In this document: piece by piece, positions 1 through 8,553 of the stretch
Position numbering within the stretch: position 1 is the stretch's first letter
How the letters are laid out: each line of letters begins with the position of its first letter
NCBI RefSeq assembly: GCF_027497495.1
Contig: NZ_CP114205.1
Span: 1,364,001 to 1,428,000, forward strand
DNA length: 64,000 nt
Direction: 5' to 3'
Source of the DNA: Streptomyces tubercidicus
Lineage (GTDB): Bacteria; Actinomycetota; Actinomycetes; Streptomycetales; Streptomycetaceae
Position numbers and translations under genes: made by a program
The notes under the pieces: model-generated
The model's input: the letters and a program-made list of their open reading frames with translations, nothing else
Told to the model about the DNA's origin: nothing
The model's database searches: none

Positions 1-2387
1 AACAGCCCGTCGGGCCCGGTGGTCGCGGTGTCGACGACGTTGCCGGCCGCGTCCAGCAGGGTGACCCGGGCGTCCTCGACGGGGCGCCCGCCGCCGGCCC
101 GTACGGTCCCGCGCAGCACCGCGCCACCGGCGAGCTCGATGTCCTGGCGGGTCTCCCGGGAGGCCTGGACGGTCACCGGCAGCGCGGCGGGGCGGAACGC
201 CGGGGCGCTGGAGGCCAGGGTGTACTCACCGGCCACCAACTCCCCGATGACATAGCCGCCTTCGCGCCCGCTGCGGGTGGTGGCGACGACCTCGCCGCGG
301 ACATCGGTGAGGGTGACCATGGCATCGCGTACGGGCGTGCCGTCGGCGGTGGTGACGGTGCCCGCGAGCCGCCCCGCCCCGCCGAGCACGACATCCAGCT
401 CGACCGGCCGCTCGCCGACGGTGACGGTGACCGCCTGCGGCTGGTGGCCGGCCGCCGCCGCGATCAGCACATAGGAGCCGGCGCCCGGTGTGCTCAGCGC
501 ATACCGTCCGTCCTCTCCGGTGGCACCGCGGCCGATCTGCCGCCCGGCCACATCGATGAGGGTGAGCGCGGCACGCGGCACGATGCTGCCGTCGTGATGC
601 TGGACGGTGCCGCATACGGGGAGGCCGGCCATGGCGGCGCGTCCGGGGGCGGGGTAGCTGTGCGCACGGGCATAAGGGGAGCCGGGGTCACGGGAGTTGT
701 CGGCGGCCGGGTCCGCTGCGGTACGGGCCTGCGGTACGGCGGCGGGGTCGGCCGGCTCGCCGTACGACATCTGCGGAGACGGGGTGACCTGCGGAGCATG
801 AGGGGCGTGGGACACCAGGGGTTTCGCTTTCAGGAAGAGGGCGAGCACAAGGCCCAGGACGAGCACCGGCACGAGATAGCAGAAGATCCTTGGCATGGCG
901 TCCGCGTACGCGGCGACAGAGCTGTCGCGCAGCGAGGCGGGCAGCGCACGTAGCAGTTGCGGGGTGATCGACTCCGGATCGGGCAGCCGCACCGGCAGCC
1001 GGTCGTCGAGCCGGCGGGCCAGCCGGTCGGCGAGCAGGGTGCCGAAGAGGGCCGCGCCTACGCTGCCGCCGAGCTGCCGGAAGTAGTGGGTGGCACCGGT
1101 CGCGGAGCCGCGGTCGGCGGGGCGTACGGAGTTCCGTACGGCGAGCACCAGCACCGGCAGGACGAGGCCGATCCCGAGGCCGAGGAGGCCGGTCCAGAGG
1201 CTGTAGACCTCCCGCGCGGTGTCCTGCTGCATCCGCGACAGCAGCCACATCCCCACCGCGGCCATCGCACACCCCACGACGGGGAGGGCCTTGTAGCGGC
1301 CGGTGCGGCTGATGAGCTGTCCGGAGGCGAGGGAGGCGAGCACGATGCCGCCGGTCAGGGGCAGCATCAGCAGCCCGGACTCGGTGGCCGTGGCGCCGTC
1401 GGCCCGCTGCAGGAAGGTCGGCAGGTAGCTGACGGCGCCGAAGAGCGCGAGGCCGACGGCGGCGCCGATGAGACCGGTGATGTTGAAGACCGCATCGCGG
1501 AACAGCCGCAGCGGGATCAGCGGTTCGCTGGCGAAGTACTCGACCGCGAGGAACAGCAGGGCGGTGCCGAGCGCACCGGCGCCGAGGCCGAGGACGACCC
1601 GCGAGTTCCAGGCGTAGGTGGTGCCGCCCCAACTGGTCAGCAGCACCAGGCAGATGGAGAACGCCGCGAGCAGCAGCGCCCCGGCGAGATCCGGCCTGCC
1701 GCGCCGCGCGGGCCGGGGCAGCTTCAGTGCCCAGGCGGTGACCAGGAACGTCAGCACACCGAACGGGACATTGAGGGAGAAGCACCAGCGCCAGGAGGCA
1801 TGGTCGGTGCAGAAGCCGCCGATCAGCGGTCCGGCGACGGTGGCGAGACCGAAGGCGGCGCCGGTCAGGCCCATGCAGCGGCGGCGGGCACGGGGCGGTA
1901 CGACATCGGCGACGATCGACTGGACGCCGATGATCAACCCGCCGCCGCCGACGCCCTGGACGGCCCGGAAGGCGACCAGTTCGTCCATGGTCCGTGACCA
2001 GCCGGCCAGCGCCGAACCGGCGGTGAAGACGAGGAGGGCGAAGAGGAAGACGGGCTTCCGGCCGAAGAGGTCGCCGAGCTTGCCGTGGAGGGGCAGTGCG
2101 AGGGCCGAGGCGAGCAGGTAGGAGGTCACCGCCCAGGGCATCGCGCCCAGACCGTGCAGCTCACCGACGATCTTCGGGAGCGCGGTGGCGACGATGGTCT
2201 GGCCGAGGGCCGCGAGCAGCAGCGCCGGGATCAGACCGGCGAGGACCAGACGGCGGCGGGGGCCGAGCGGCGCCGACGCAGCGGGTACGGGCTCCACGGG
2301 CCCGCCGCTCGTGCCCGGAGCCGTGCTCGCACCGAGCACGGGCGGACCGGTGCGCCCGCCCCACTCGCTCAGGGTGGTCCCGCCCAC
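1..2387 (-). CDS. MFS (DHA2/QacA-type) efflux transporter with C-terminal carboxypeptidase-regulatory-like repeats, 3' end outside window
   Basis: This is a proton-driven multidrug exporter in the cytoplasmic membrane; about 795 codons are visible and the frame is still open at base 1. A Pro/Gly/Ala-rich tail of about 45 residues precedes the first helix, and hydrophobic segments run to about residue 520. The MFS loop motif reads GKLGDLFGRKPVF, and GPLIGG resembles the antiporter motif. After a linker, three Ig-like beta domains start near residues 585, 667 and 750, each opening with the pattern G-x-V-x-x-x-G-x-P-V-x-x-A-x-V-T-L. Such domains are normally extracellular, so their attachment to a pump tail expected in the cytoplasm is odd. 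The GTG start is set by AGGGGAG about six bases upstream. Substrate unknown; no adjacent regulator is seen. Confidence 0.85.
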   Translation of the reverse strand, partial: MGGTTLSEWGGRTGPPVLGASTAPGTSGGPVEPVPAASAPLGPRRRLVLAGLIPALLLAALGQTIVATALPKIVGELHGLGAMPWAVTSYLLASALALPLHGKLGDLFGRKPVFLFALLVFTAGSALAGWSRTMDELVAFRAVQGVGGGGLIIGVQSIVADVVPPRARRRCMGLTGAAFGLATVAGPLIGGFCTDHASWRWCFSLNVPFGVLTFLVTAWALKLPRPARRGRPDLAGALLLAAFSICLVLLTSWGGTTYAWNSRVVLGLGAGALGTALLFLAVEYFASEPLIPLRLFRDAVFNITGLIGAAVGLALFGAVSYLPTFLQRADGATATESGLLMLPLTGGIVLASLASGQLISRTGRYKALPVVGCAMAAVGMWLLSRMQQDTAREVYSLWTGLLGLGIGLVLPVLVLAVRNSVRPADRGSATGATHYFRQLGGSVGAALFGTLLADRLARRLDDRLPVRLPDPESITPQLLRALPASLRDSSVAAYADAMPRIFCYLVPVLVLGLVLALFLKAKPLVSHAPHAPQVTPSPQMSYGEPADPAAVPQARTAADPAADNSRDPGSPYARAHSYPAPGRAAMAGLPVCGTVQHHDGSIVPRAALTLIDVAGRQIGRGATGEDGRYALSTPGAGSYVLIAAAAGHQPQAVTVTVGERPVELDVVLGGAGRLAGTVTTADGTPVRDAMVTLTDVRGEVVATTRSGREGGYVIGELVAGEYTLASSAPAFRPAALPVTVQASRETRQDIELAGGAVLRGTVRAGGGRPVEDARVTLLDAAGNVVDTATTGPDGL

Positions 2388-2639
2388 GTACTGCTCCCCT
2401 CGTCACGCCTGCTGCCGCCCACGTTCTCGTACGGGGCGACCACACCGTTTCAGCGCGGCAAGGGGATGCGGGCGGGGCGGGACCGGGCACCAAGTACGGT
2501 GCCCCGAGCGCCTATTGGGCTCCTATCAGGGCTTTCCGCACCGAACTGCCCCGGCGGATTGCACACTTCGGCTCACCGGAAACCACCCGAACCGGTGAGT
2601 GTGACGGCATGCATGCCGGGTGACGGGAGTGACGGCCGC

Positions 2640-3083
2640 TCACTTCTCCACGTGGGTGGCGAGGTTGGCCAGCAGGGCGTCGTAGATCCGGCCGAGGCCC
2701 TTGGGGGCGAAGGTCCGCTCGAAGAAGCCGCCGATACCGCCCGCGCCCTGCCAGGTCGTGGTGACGACGACCTTGGCGCGCCGTTCACCGGCCGGGGTGA
2801 CGACCCAGGTCGTCACCATCGAGGAGTTGCGGTCCTTCTCCACGAGCTGGCCGTCGGTCGGCTCGTCGACCTCCAGCAGGCAGTCGCGCACCCGCTTGCT
2901 GGTGGCCTGAAGCTTCCAGTGGACGAGGGTGCCCTTGCCGTCACCGCCCTCGCGGACCTCGTACTCGCTGAAGTGCTCGGGCAGCAGCTGCCGGCGGGTG
3001 CCGCTGTAGTCGGCGAGCGCGTCGAACACGTCCTCCGGGTCCGCCGCGATCTCGCGCTGCGTGATGGCCTCGACCTGCCCCAT
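2640..3083 (-). CDS. SRPBCC family protein (polyketide cyclase/dehydrase-like)
   Basis: A 147-residue START/Bet v1-like small-ligand-binding fold. It opens with EAITQREIAADPEDVFDALAD, the usual first strand and helix of polyketide_cyc2 members, and ends in a long C-terminal helix (IYDALLANLATHVEK) that normally lids the cavity. Several such proteins act as aromatase/cyclases or lipid carriers, but most single-domain copies have no known ligand. The ATG at 3083 was chosen over an upstream in-frame start because GGAGG lies nine bases before it and homology-like sequence begins there. It diverges from the radical SAM gene and shares that 158-bp spacer. No catalytic assignment is possible. Confidence 0.8.
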   Translation of the reverse strand: MGQVEAITQREIAADPEDVFDALADYSGTRRQLLPEHFSEYEVREGGDGKGTLVHWKLQATSKRVRDCLLEVDEPTDGQLVEKDRNSSMVTTWVVTPAGERRAKVVVTTTWQGAGGIGGFFERTFAPKGLGRIYDALLANLATHVEK

Positions 3084-3184
3084 GTGCGTCTTCCTCCAGT
3101 AGTCGACCTGCCGGTCCTGCTCTGCGCCGCCCAGCCAACCACCCCTCGGCGACGCGCCCAAATTCAGGGCCACCCGACCCCAAG

Positions 3185-3198
3185 GGAACATCTGTTCT
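3185..3198. promoter_or_regulatory. LexA-like SOS box
   Basis: The core GAAC-ATCT-GTTC at 3186-3197 is a perfect 4-4-4 inverted repeat, matching the core of the actinobacterial SOS box TCGAAC-N4-GTTCGA; the outer TC/GA pairs are not kept. A TATTAT at 3198-3203 directly follows and could be the -10 of the radical SAM gene 40 bp downstream, so a bound repressor would cover the promoter. Confidence 0.6.
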
Positions 3199-3241
3199 AT
3201 TATGGCGAACGGGGGCTCGGCAGGATCCAGAAGGAGGCCCG

Positions 3242-4291
3242 ATGCGCTGGGACAATCTCGGCGACAGCCCGTCCGCGCTGTTCGGCACGGAGGTAGTCAG
3301 CCGGACGATCAACACCCCCGAGTTCCAGGGAATAACCTTCCACGAGGTGCGCGCCCGCTCGATCGTGAACCGTGTCCCGGGCGCCTCCCGGATGCCGTTC
3401 GAATGGACCGTGAACCCCTACCGCGGGTGCAGCCACGCCTGCGTCTACTGCTTCGCCCGTAAGACGCACAGCTACCTCGATCTGGACACCGGGCAGGGCT
3501 TCGACTCGCAGATCGTGGTGAAGGTCAACGCCCCCGAGCTGCTGCGCCGCGAGCTGGCCGGGCGGCGCTGGCGCGGTGACCACATAGCCATGGGCACCAA
3601 CGTCGACTGCTATCAGCGCGCGGAGGGCCGCTACGGACTGATGCCCGGCATCATCGAGGCCCTGCGCGATCACGCCAACCCGTTCTCGATCCTCACCAAG
3701 GGCACGCTCATCCTGCGCGATCTGCCGCTGCTGCAGCAGGCCGCCGCGGTCACCGACATCGGCATCTCGGTCTCCGTCGGCTTCCTGGACCATGAGCTGT
3801 GGCGCACGATCGAGCCGGGCACACCCGCCCCCGACCGGCGGCTGGACGTGGTGCGGACCCTCACCGCGCACGGCATCCCGTGCGGTGTCCTGATGGCGCC
3901 GGTGATCCCGTTCCTCGGGGACGCCCCGGACCAGCTGCGGGCCACGGTCCGGGCCATCGCGGAGGCCGGCGCCGGATCCGTCACCCCGCTGGTGCTGCAT
4001 CTGCGGCCCGGCGCCCGCGAATGGTTCATGGCATGGCTGGAACAGCACCACCCGCACCTGGTCCGGCGCTACACCACGATGTACGCGGACGGTGCCTACG
4101 CCCCCAAGTGGTACCAGCGCCGCATCACCCGCCAGGTCCATGAACTCGCCACCGAGTACGGCATCGGCCCCACCCACCCCGGCGAGCCCCGCCGGCTCCC
4201 ACCACCGGACCCCACCCCCGTCCCGGCCGGAGACCACAACGGCCAGGCCCCCCAGCACCCTCCGGAACCGACCCAGTTGACCCTGATCTGA
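3242..4291 (+). CDS. Rv2578c-type radical SAM protein
   Basis: A 349-residue cytoplasmic radical SAM enzyme distantly related to spore photoproduct lyase. The [4Fe-4S] cluster motif CxxxCxxC is seen as C63, C67 and C70 in GCSHACVYC, followed by a TIM-barrel with typical strands (GVLMAPVIPFLGD). The C-terminal 40 residues are Pro-rich and probably disordered. The start follows AAGGAGG by four to five bases. The substrate of this family is unknown. An SOS-like box sits over the likely promoter, suggesting DNA-damage induction; from memory the mycobacterial homologue was listed in the LexA regulon, which I could not check. Confidence 0.85.
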   Translation: MRWDNLGDSPSALFGTEVVSRTINTPEFQGITFHEVRARSIVNRVPGASRMPFEWTVNPYRGCSHACVYCFARKTHSYLDLDTGQGFDSQIVVKVNAPELLRRELAGRRWRGDHIAMGTNVDCYQRAEGRYGLMPGIIEALRDHANPFSILTKGTLILRDLPLLQQAAAVTDIGISVSVGFLDHELWRTIEPGTPAPDRRLDVVRTLTAHGIPCGVLMAPVIPFLGDAPDQLRATVRAIAEAGAGSVTPLVLHLRPGAREWFMAWLEQHHPHLVRRYTTMYADGAYAPKWYQRRITRQVHELATEYGIGPTHPGEPRRLPPPDPTPVPAGDHNGQAPQHPPEPTQLTLI

Positions 4292-4362
4292 CCCCTGATC
4301 TGACCCTGAATCCCCTGTGTGAGAGCCCCTGAAATCCTTGAGGGTCCCGGGGAGACATCCCC

Positions 4363-4368
4363 TACCCT
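4363..4368 (+). promoter_or_regulatory. -10 element TACCCT, leaderless start
   Basis: TACCCT lies seven bases before the ATG of the GNAT gene and there is no Shine-Dalgarno, so transcription probably starts at or next to the start codon. Confidence 0.5.
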
Positions 4369-4375
4369 CTCCCGC

Positions 4376-4975
4376 ATGGATGGGACTGCTGAGCGCGCCC
4401 CGGCGCAGCCGCCGGGCCCCGTACGGATACGGGAGATGACCGAAGCCGATATCGAAGCGGTCTCCGCGGTGCGGGTGCACGGCTGGCAGACGGCCTACCG
4501 CGGGCTGATGCCGCAGGCGTATCTGGACGCGATGAGCGTGGCAGAGGATGCCGAGCAGCGGCGGTCGTGGTTCGGGCGCCGGTCGCCCGAGGTGTCGGAT
4601 CTGGTCGCCGAGCGGGACGGCGCGGTCGTCGGCTGGGTGTGCGTCGGTCCGGCCCGTGACCCCGATATCGCCCCGGGGGCCGAGGAGTTGCCCGCGCCCC
4701 GGCCGACCGCGGGCGAGCTGCTCGCCCTCTATGTGGCGCCCGCCCTGATCGGCACCGGCGTCGGACGCGCCCTGATGGCCGCCGCCACCGCCCGCGCGCG
4801 GGCGCACGGCTTCCACACGCTGTACCTGTGGGTGGTACGCGGCAACACCCGCGCCGAGCGGTTCTACGAACGGGCCGGTTTCGCACCGGACGGCGCCGAG
4901 GAGGCGTACGACGTCGGCGGGAGCAGCGTCCCGGAACTGCGCTACCGGCGGGCGCTGGCCCCCACGGCCGGTTAA
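4376..4975 (+). CDS. GNAT family N-acetyltransferase
   Basis: A 199-residue single-domain GNAT that would move an acetyl group from acetyl-CoA to an amine. It opens with VRIREMTEADIEAVSAVR and has W-x-x-A-Y-R-G-L-M-P, a pattern seen in many actinobacterial GNATs. Motif A (LYVAPALIGTGVGRALM) carries the Q/R-x-x-G-x-G/A-type pyrophosphate loop, though with T replacing the usual R/Q. Motif B holds NTRAERFYERAGF. The start at 4376 replaces a longer frame from 4319 because TACCCT is correctly placed for leaderless transcription. Substrate unknown. Confidence 0.85.
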   Translation: MDGTAERAPAQPPGPVRIREMTEADIEAVSAVRVHGWQTAYRGLMPQAYLDAMSVAEDAEQRRSWFGRRSPEVSDLVAERDGAVVGWVCVGPARDPDIAPGAEELPAPRPTAGELLALYVAPALIGTGVGRALMAAATARARAHGFHTLYLWVVRGNTRAERFYERAGFAPDGAEEAYDVGGSSVPELRYRRALAPTAG

Positions 4976-4998
4976 CCCCTGTCCGGTGGATCAGGGCC

Positions 4999-5463
4999 CT
5001 AATGCACGCAGAACTCGTTCCCCTCCGGGTCCGTCATCACCACCCACTCGCCGCCCTGTTCCCTGACCTGGCGCTCCACCCGGGCGCCGAGCGCGTGGAG
5101 GCGCTCGACCTCGCTGTCCCGCTCGCCCGCGGGGCCGTGCAGGTCGATGTGCAGGCGATTCTTTGCCGTCTTCTCCTCTGCGCGGGGGATCCGGTTGAAG
5201 AGCAGGCGGCGTCCCCGTCCCGCGCCGCTCTCCGGGTCGTACGGGTCGTCGGGGTGGCGCACGGCCGCCGCGTCCCGCCAGGCGCGCCGGTCGTGGTGGT
5301 CCAGGAGGATCCCGGGCGGGATGGCGTCGAGGTCGAGGAGCTTGGCGATCAGGACGCTGTGGTCCTCGACCTCGTAGTGGAGCGCGGCCGCCCAGAAGTC
5401 GGCCTGGGCGTGCGGATCGTGGGCGTCGATGACGAGCTTCCAGTGCACGGGAGTTGCGGTCAT
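4999..5463 (-). CDS. VOC family protein (glyoxalase/bleomycin-resistance fold)
   Basis: A protein of about 154 residues of the VOC superfamily, with two beta-alpha-beta-beta-beta halves. HWKLVIDAHDPHAQADFWAA and the C-terminal DPEGNEFCVH are typical, the latter carrying the Glu that ligates metal in active members. NRLHIDLHGP supplies the matching His of the second half. These proteins bind or modify small molecules; this subtype is common in streptomycetes and unassigned. The ATG at 5463 was chosen because TATAAG sits eight bases before it; two GTG codons just upstream are alternatives. It runs opposite to the GNAT gene, tail to tail. Confidence 0.8.
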   Translation of the reverse strand: MTATPVHWKLVIDAHDPHAQADFWAAALHYEVEDHSVLIAKLLDLDAIPPGILLDHHDRRAWRDAAAVRHPDDPYDPESGAGRGRRLLFNRIPRAEEKTAKNRLHIDLHGPAGERDSEVERLHALGARVERQVREQGGEWVVMTDPEGNEFCVH

Positions 5464-5471
5464 GGTCACCA

Positions 5472-5477
5472 CTTATA
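5472..5477 (-). promoter_or_regulatory. -10 element TATAAG, leaderless start
   Basis: On the minus strand TATAAG lies eight bases before the ATG of the VOC gene, with no ribosome-binding site between them. Confidence 0.45.
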
Positions 5478-5527
5478 GCCCCCGGCACTGACATCCGGGG
5501 GCCACCGGCCGCCGCCGGCGGAGTGGT

Positions 5528-6208
5528 TCAGGCGTCCGGCCCGTCCGGCGGCCCGGCCCCGTTCCCCGCCCTCGCGTCCGCGGGCGCCCCGTCCCCCGCC
5601 GTCACGTCCTCATGCACCCCCAGCCGCGCCAGTGACGCCGCCGCGGCGGCCGCCAGACGGGGGTGGGCGGCGGCCGCGGTGAGCGCGGGGACGGCGCGCC
5701 GGTCGCCCAGCGCGCCCAGGCCCTCGACGCAGGCGAGCGCCACCCGCCAGTAGGGGTTGTGCGGGGTCAGCAGCCGCTCCAGGGTCGCGATCAGCGCGGG
5801 TACGGACTGCGGTGCGCGGAGTTCGGCGAGCAGCCGGACGGGGTGCAGGGCGTACGCGGTGCGCAGCGGGTTGGTGGCGAGCGCGGCCGCGGCGCGGGCG
5901 GTACGGGGGTCGCCGAGCCGGCCCAGCGCATGGGCAGCGGTGGCGCAGCGCACCGGTTCGCGGTAGTTCAGTAACAGGACGAGCGTTTCGAAGGCCCGCT
6001 TGTCGCCGGCGCAGCCGAGGACGAAGGCGGCGATCTCCCTGGCCCACAGCGGACGCTCGACGGCGACCAGCATCCGGGCCAGTTCCTCCCGGCCGGCCGG
6101 GGTGTTCTTGCGGGCCAGCCCGAGCAGCCGCTCATAGGCGACCAGATCCTGTGGGGAGCGGAGTTCACCGCGCACCCGGTCGGTCAACTCGTGGAATTCC
6201 TCTTCCAT
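5528..6208 (-). CDS. HEAT-repeat protein with a TTA codon
   Basis: A 226-residue alpha-helical repeat protein. At least four helical hairpins of the HEAT/PBS-lyase type can be read, with recurring A-x-x-L-G-x-L-G-D-x-R-A patterns (HALGRLGDPRTARAAAAL, EGLGALGDRRAVPALTAAA). Such scaffolds mediate protein contacts and have no active site. The last 30 residues are low-complexity Gly/Ala/Asp/Pro. GGAGGGGAA lies well placed before the ATG. Codon 79 (5974-5972) is TTA, the codon read by bldA tRNA in streptomycetes, so expression may be developmentally gated. It diverges from the 3-hydroxyacyl-CoA dehydrogenase gene. Confidence 0.8.
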   Translation of the reverse strand: MEEEFHELTDRVRGELRSPQDLVAYERLLGLARKNTPAGREELARMLVAVERPLWAREIAAFVLGCAGDKRAFETLVLLLNYREPVRCATAAHALGRLGDPRTARAAAALATNPLRTAYALHPVRLLAELRAPQSVPALIATLERLLTPHNPYWRVALACVEGLGALGDRRAVPALTAAAAHPRLAAAAAASLARLGVHEDVTAGDGAPADARAGNGAGPPDGPDA

Positions 6209-6596
6209 TTGCCGTTCCCCTCCCGCCGGGCCGCCCCGGTTCCCGCGACGTGGCCTGCGCCACAGCCTAGTGATGTCTGCTACCCCTGGCGCTCTGGTTA
6301 CTCACCGGTTAACCTGCTGGAACGAGCAGCACCACTGCTCGGGCGGCCTGGTGACGCAGCCGCCACAGAGTGAAGTCGGTTCGGCACAGCACGACACAGT
6401 ACGGAGCACACGGCAAGGCCCCGGGACAGGGCACTCGCCGGGTCTCCCACCCCGCCGGCGCTGCCATGGCGCTGCGGCTCCCCGCGGCTCTCCGCCGCTG
6501 TTCTGCCGCTGCGATCGCTGGCCTCGCGTCCGCGCGGATACCCCTCAGTCGTCACTTCTCCCCTGCCCTCAGGGGAACACCCTCAGGAGTCTCGCG
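6209..6596. other. 388-bp divergent intergenic region
   Basis: Upstream region for both the HEAT-repeat gene and the 3-hydroxyacyl-CoA dehydrogenase gene. Apart from the imperfect palindrome at 6296-6314 and AGGAG before the dehydrogenase ATG, I see no gene. Open frames through it are the upstream continuation of the dehydrogenase frame and lack coding character. Confidence 0.5.
6296..6314. promoter_or_regulatory. candidate operator, imperfect palindrome
   Basis: GGTTACTCACCGGTTAACC has GGTTA arms facing TAACC. It lies 283 bp before the dehydrogenase ATG. A similar GTTAC-N6-GTAAC element occurs at the right end of the window (63967-63982), so it may be a shared regulator site for acyl-CoA metabolism. 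The regulator is unknown. Confidence 0.3.
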
Positions 6597-8417
6597 ATGG
6601 GCCCTCAGTCCACCCCTGATCTCTCAACTCAAGCCTCTTCGCTGTCCCTTTCCACCGTCGCCGTCGTCGGCCTGGGCACCATGGGCACCGGTATCGCCGA
6701 GGTGCTGACCCGGGCCGGCCGTGAGGTCATCGGTATCGACACGGACGAAGCCGCGGCCCGCCGTGCCGTCTCCGCCCTCGAAGCCGCCACCGCCCGCGCC
6801 GTGCAGCGCGAGCGGCTCACGGAGCGGGAGCGCCAGGACGCCCTGGCCCGGTTCCGTACCTTCACCGATCTGCAGGCCGCCGCGGACGCCGATCTCGTCA
6901 TCGAGGTGGTGCCCGAGGACTACGAGCTCAAGCGGCAGGTCTTCGCCGAGCTGGACGCGGTGGTCCGGCCGGACACCATCCTGGCCACCGGCACCAACGC
7001 GCTGTCCGTGACCCGGCTGGCCGCCGATTCGCAGCGCCCCGAGCGGGTGCTCGGGGTGCACTTCTTCAACCCCGCGCCGGCCATGAAGCTGGTCGAGGTG
7101 GTCTCCTCGGTGCTCACCGCGCCGACCGCGGTCGCGGCCGTCACGGAGCTCGCCCACGACCTGGGCAAGGACCCGATCGCGGTGGGTGACCGCCCCGGCT
7201 TCGTCGCGGACGGCCTGCTGTTCGGCTATCTGAACCAGGCCGCGGCGATGTACGAGTCCAAGTACGCCACCCGCGAGGACATCGACGCCGCGATGCGGCT
7301 CGGCTGCGGCCTGCCCATGGGCCCGCTGGCGCTGCTGGACCTGATCGGCGTGGACACCGCCCGTACTGTCCTGGAGGCGATGTACGCCGAGTCGCAGGAC
7401 CGGCTGCACGCCCCCGCGCCGGTCCTGGGCCAGCTCGCCGAGGCGGGGCTGACCGGCCGCAAGGCGGGCCGCGGCTTCTACACGTACGAGGCTCCGGGCA
7501 GTGCCACGGTCGTGCCGGACGCGGAGAGCCCGGCGTCCGCCGACGAGCAGTCCGCCGGGCGCACGGTCAGCAGCGTCGGCGTGGCCGGTTCCGGGACGAT
7601 GGCGAGCGGTATCGCCGAGGTCTTCGCCAAGGCGGGCTACAAGGTCGTGCTGGCCGCCCGCAGCCTGGAGAAGGCCGAGAAGGCGAAGGCCAGGATCGCC
7701 AAGTCCCTGGGCCGCTCGGTGGACAAGGGCCGGATGGCCGCCGAGGCCCGGGATGCCGCGCTGGCGGCGATCACCCCGGCCGGGTCGCTGGACGCGTTCG
7801 CCGATGTGGACCTCGCGGTGGAGGCGGTGGCCGAGGATCTGGCGGTCAAGCAGGAGCTGTTCAAGACGCTGGACAAGGTCTGCAAGCCGGGCGCCGTCCT
7901 GGCCACCACCACCTCGTCGCTGCCGGTCGTGGCCTGCGCCCGCGCCACCTCGCGCCCGCAGGACGTCATCGGGATGCACTTCTTCAACCCGGCGCCCGCG
8001 ATGAAGCTGGTCGAGGTGGTCCGTACGGTCCTGACGGACGACGAGGTGCACGCCACGGTGCGGGCGGTCTGCGCCAAGGTCCGCAAGCACCCCGTGGACT
8101 GCGGCGACCGGGCCGGATTCATCGTGAACGCGCTGCTGTTCCCGTACTTGAACAACGCGATCAAGATGGTCGAGGAGCACTACGCGACGCTGGACGACAT
8201 CGACGCCGCCATGAAGCTCGGCGGCGGCTACCCGATGGGTCCGTTCGAACTCCTCGATGTGGTCGGCCTGGACGTGTCCCTGGCGATCGAGAAGGTGCTG
8301 CACGCCGAGTTCCGCGACCCGGGGCTGGCCCCGTCGCCGCTGCTGGAGCACCTCGTCGCCGCGGGCTGCCTCGGCCGCAAGACGGGCCGCGGCTTCCGTG
8401 AGTACGCCCGGCGCTGA
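6597..8417 (+). CDS. tandem-duplicated 3-hydroxyacyl-CoA dehydrogenase
   Basis: A 606-residue enzyme that oxidises 3-hydroxyacyl-CoA (or reduces acetoacetyl-CoA) with NAD(P). It contains two complete copies of the short-chain HAD unit, about residues 20-300 and 320-600. Each copy has its own Rossmann dinucleotide loop (GLGTMGTGIAE and GSGTMASGIAE), its own catalytic HFFNPAPAMKLVEVV segment and its own C-terminal domain (YLNQAAAMYE, YLNNAIKMVEE), so both look active. Bacterial FadB/PaaH proteins often have one and a half copies; two full copies are less common. The ATG at 6597 follows AGGAG by seven bases. Next to the ccr operon, it may make 3-hydroxybutyryl-CoA for the ethylmalonyl-CoA pathway. 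Confidence 0.9.
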   Translation: MGPQSTPDLSTQASSLSLSTVAVVGLGTMGTGIAEVLTRAGREVIGIDTDEAAARRAVSALEAATARAVQRERLTERERQDALARFRTFTDLQAAADADLVIEVVPEDYELKRQVFAELDAVVRPDTILATGTNALSVTRLAADSQRPERVLGVHFFNPAPAMKLVEVVSSVLTAPTAVAAVTELAHDLGKDPIAVGDRPGFVADGLLFGYLNQAAAMYESKYATREDIDAAMRLGCGLPMGPLALLDLIGVDTARTVLEAMYAESQDRLHAPAPVLGQLAEAGLTGRKAGRGFYTYEAPGSATVVPDAESPASADEQSAGRTVSSVGVAGSGTMASGIAEVFAKAGYKVVLAARSLEKAEKAKARIAKSLGRSVDKGRMAAEARDAALAAITPAGSLDAFADVDLAVEAVAEDLAVKQELFKTLDKVCKPGAVLATTTSSLPVVACARATSRPQDVIGMHFFNPAPAMKLVEVVRTVLTDDEVHATVRAVCAKVRKHPVDCGDRAGFIVNALLFPYLNNAIKMVEEHYATLDDIDAAMKLGGGYPMGPFELLDVVGLDVSLAIEKVLHAEFRDPGLAPSPLLEHLVAAGCLGRKTGRGFREYARR

Positions 8418-8541
8418 CGCGTGGCGGCACCCCGGCCCGGCCGGGGGAGGGTGGGGTGGACTGCTGGAACCCGACGGCGGTCCACCCCCGCGCACCGGTG
8501 CGGAGGTGGCACCTCATGCCGCAGGTCGCGTAAATATGCAG

Positions 8542-8547
8542 TACCGT
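8542..8547 (+). promoter_or_regulatory. -10 element TACCGT, leaderless start
   Basis: TACCGT lies six bases before the chosen ATG of the TetR gene with no Shine-Dalgarno sequence between. Confidence 0.45.
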
Positions 8548-8553
8548 CCCCAC

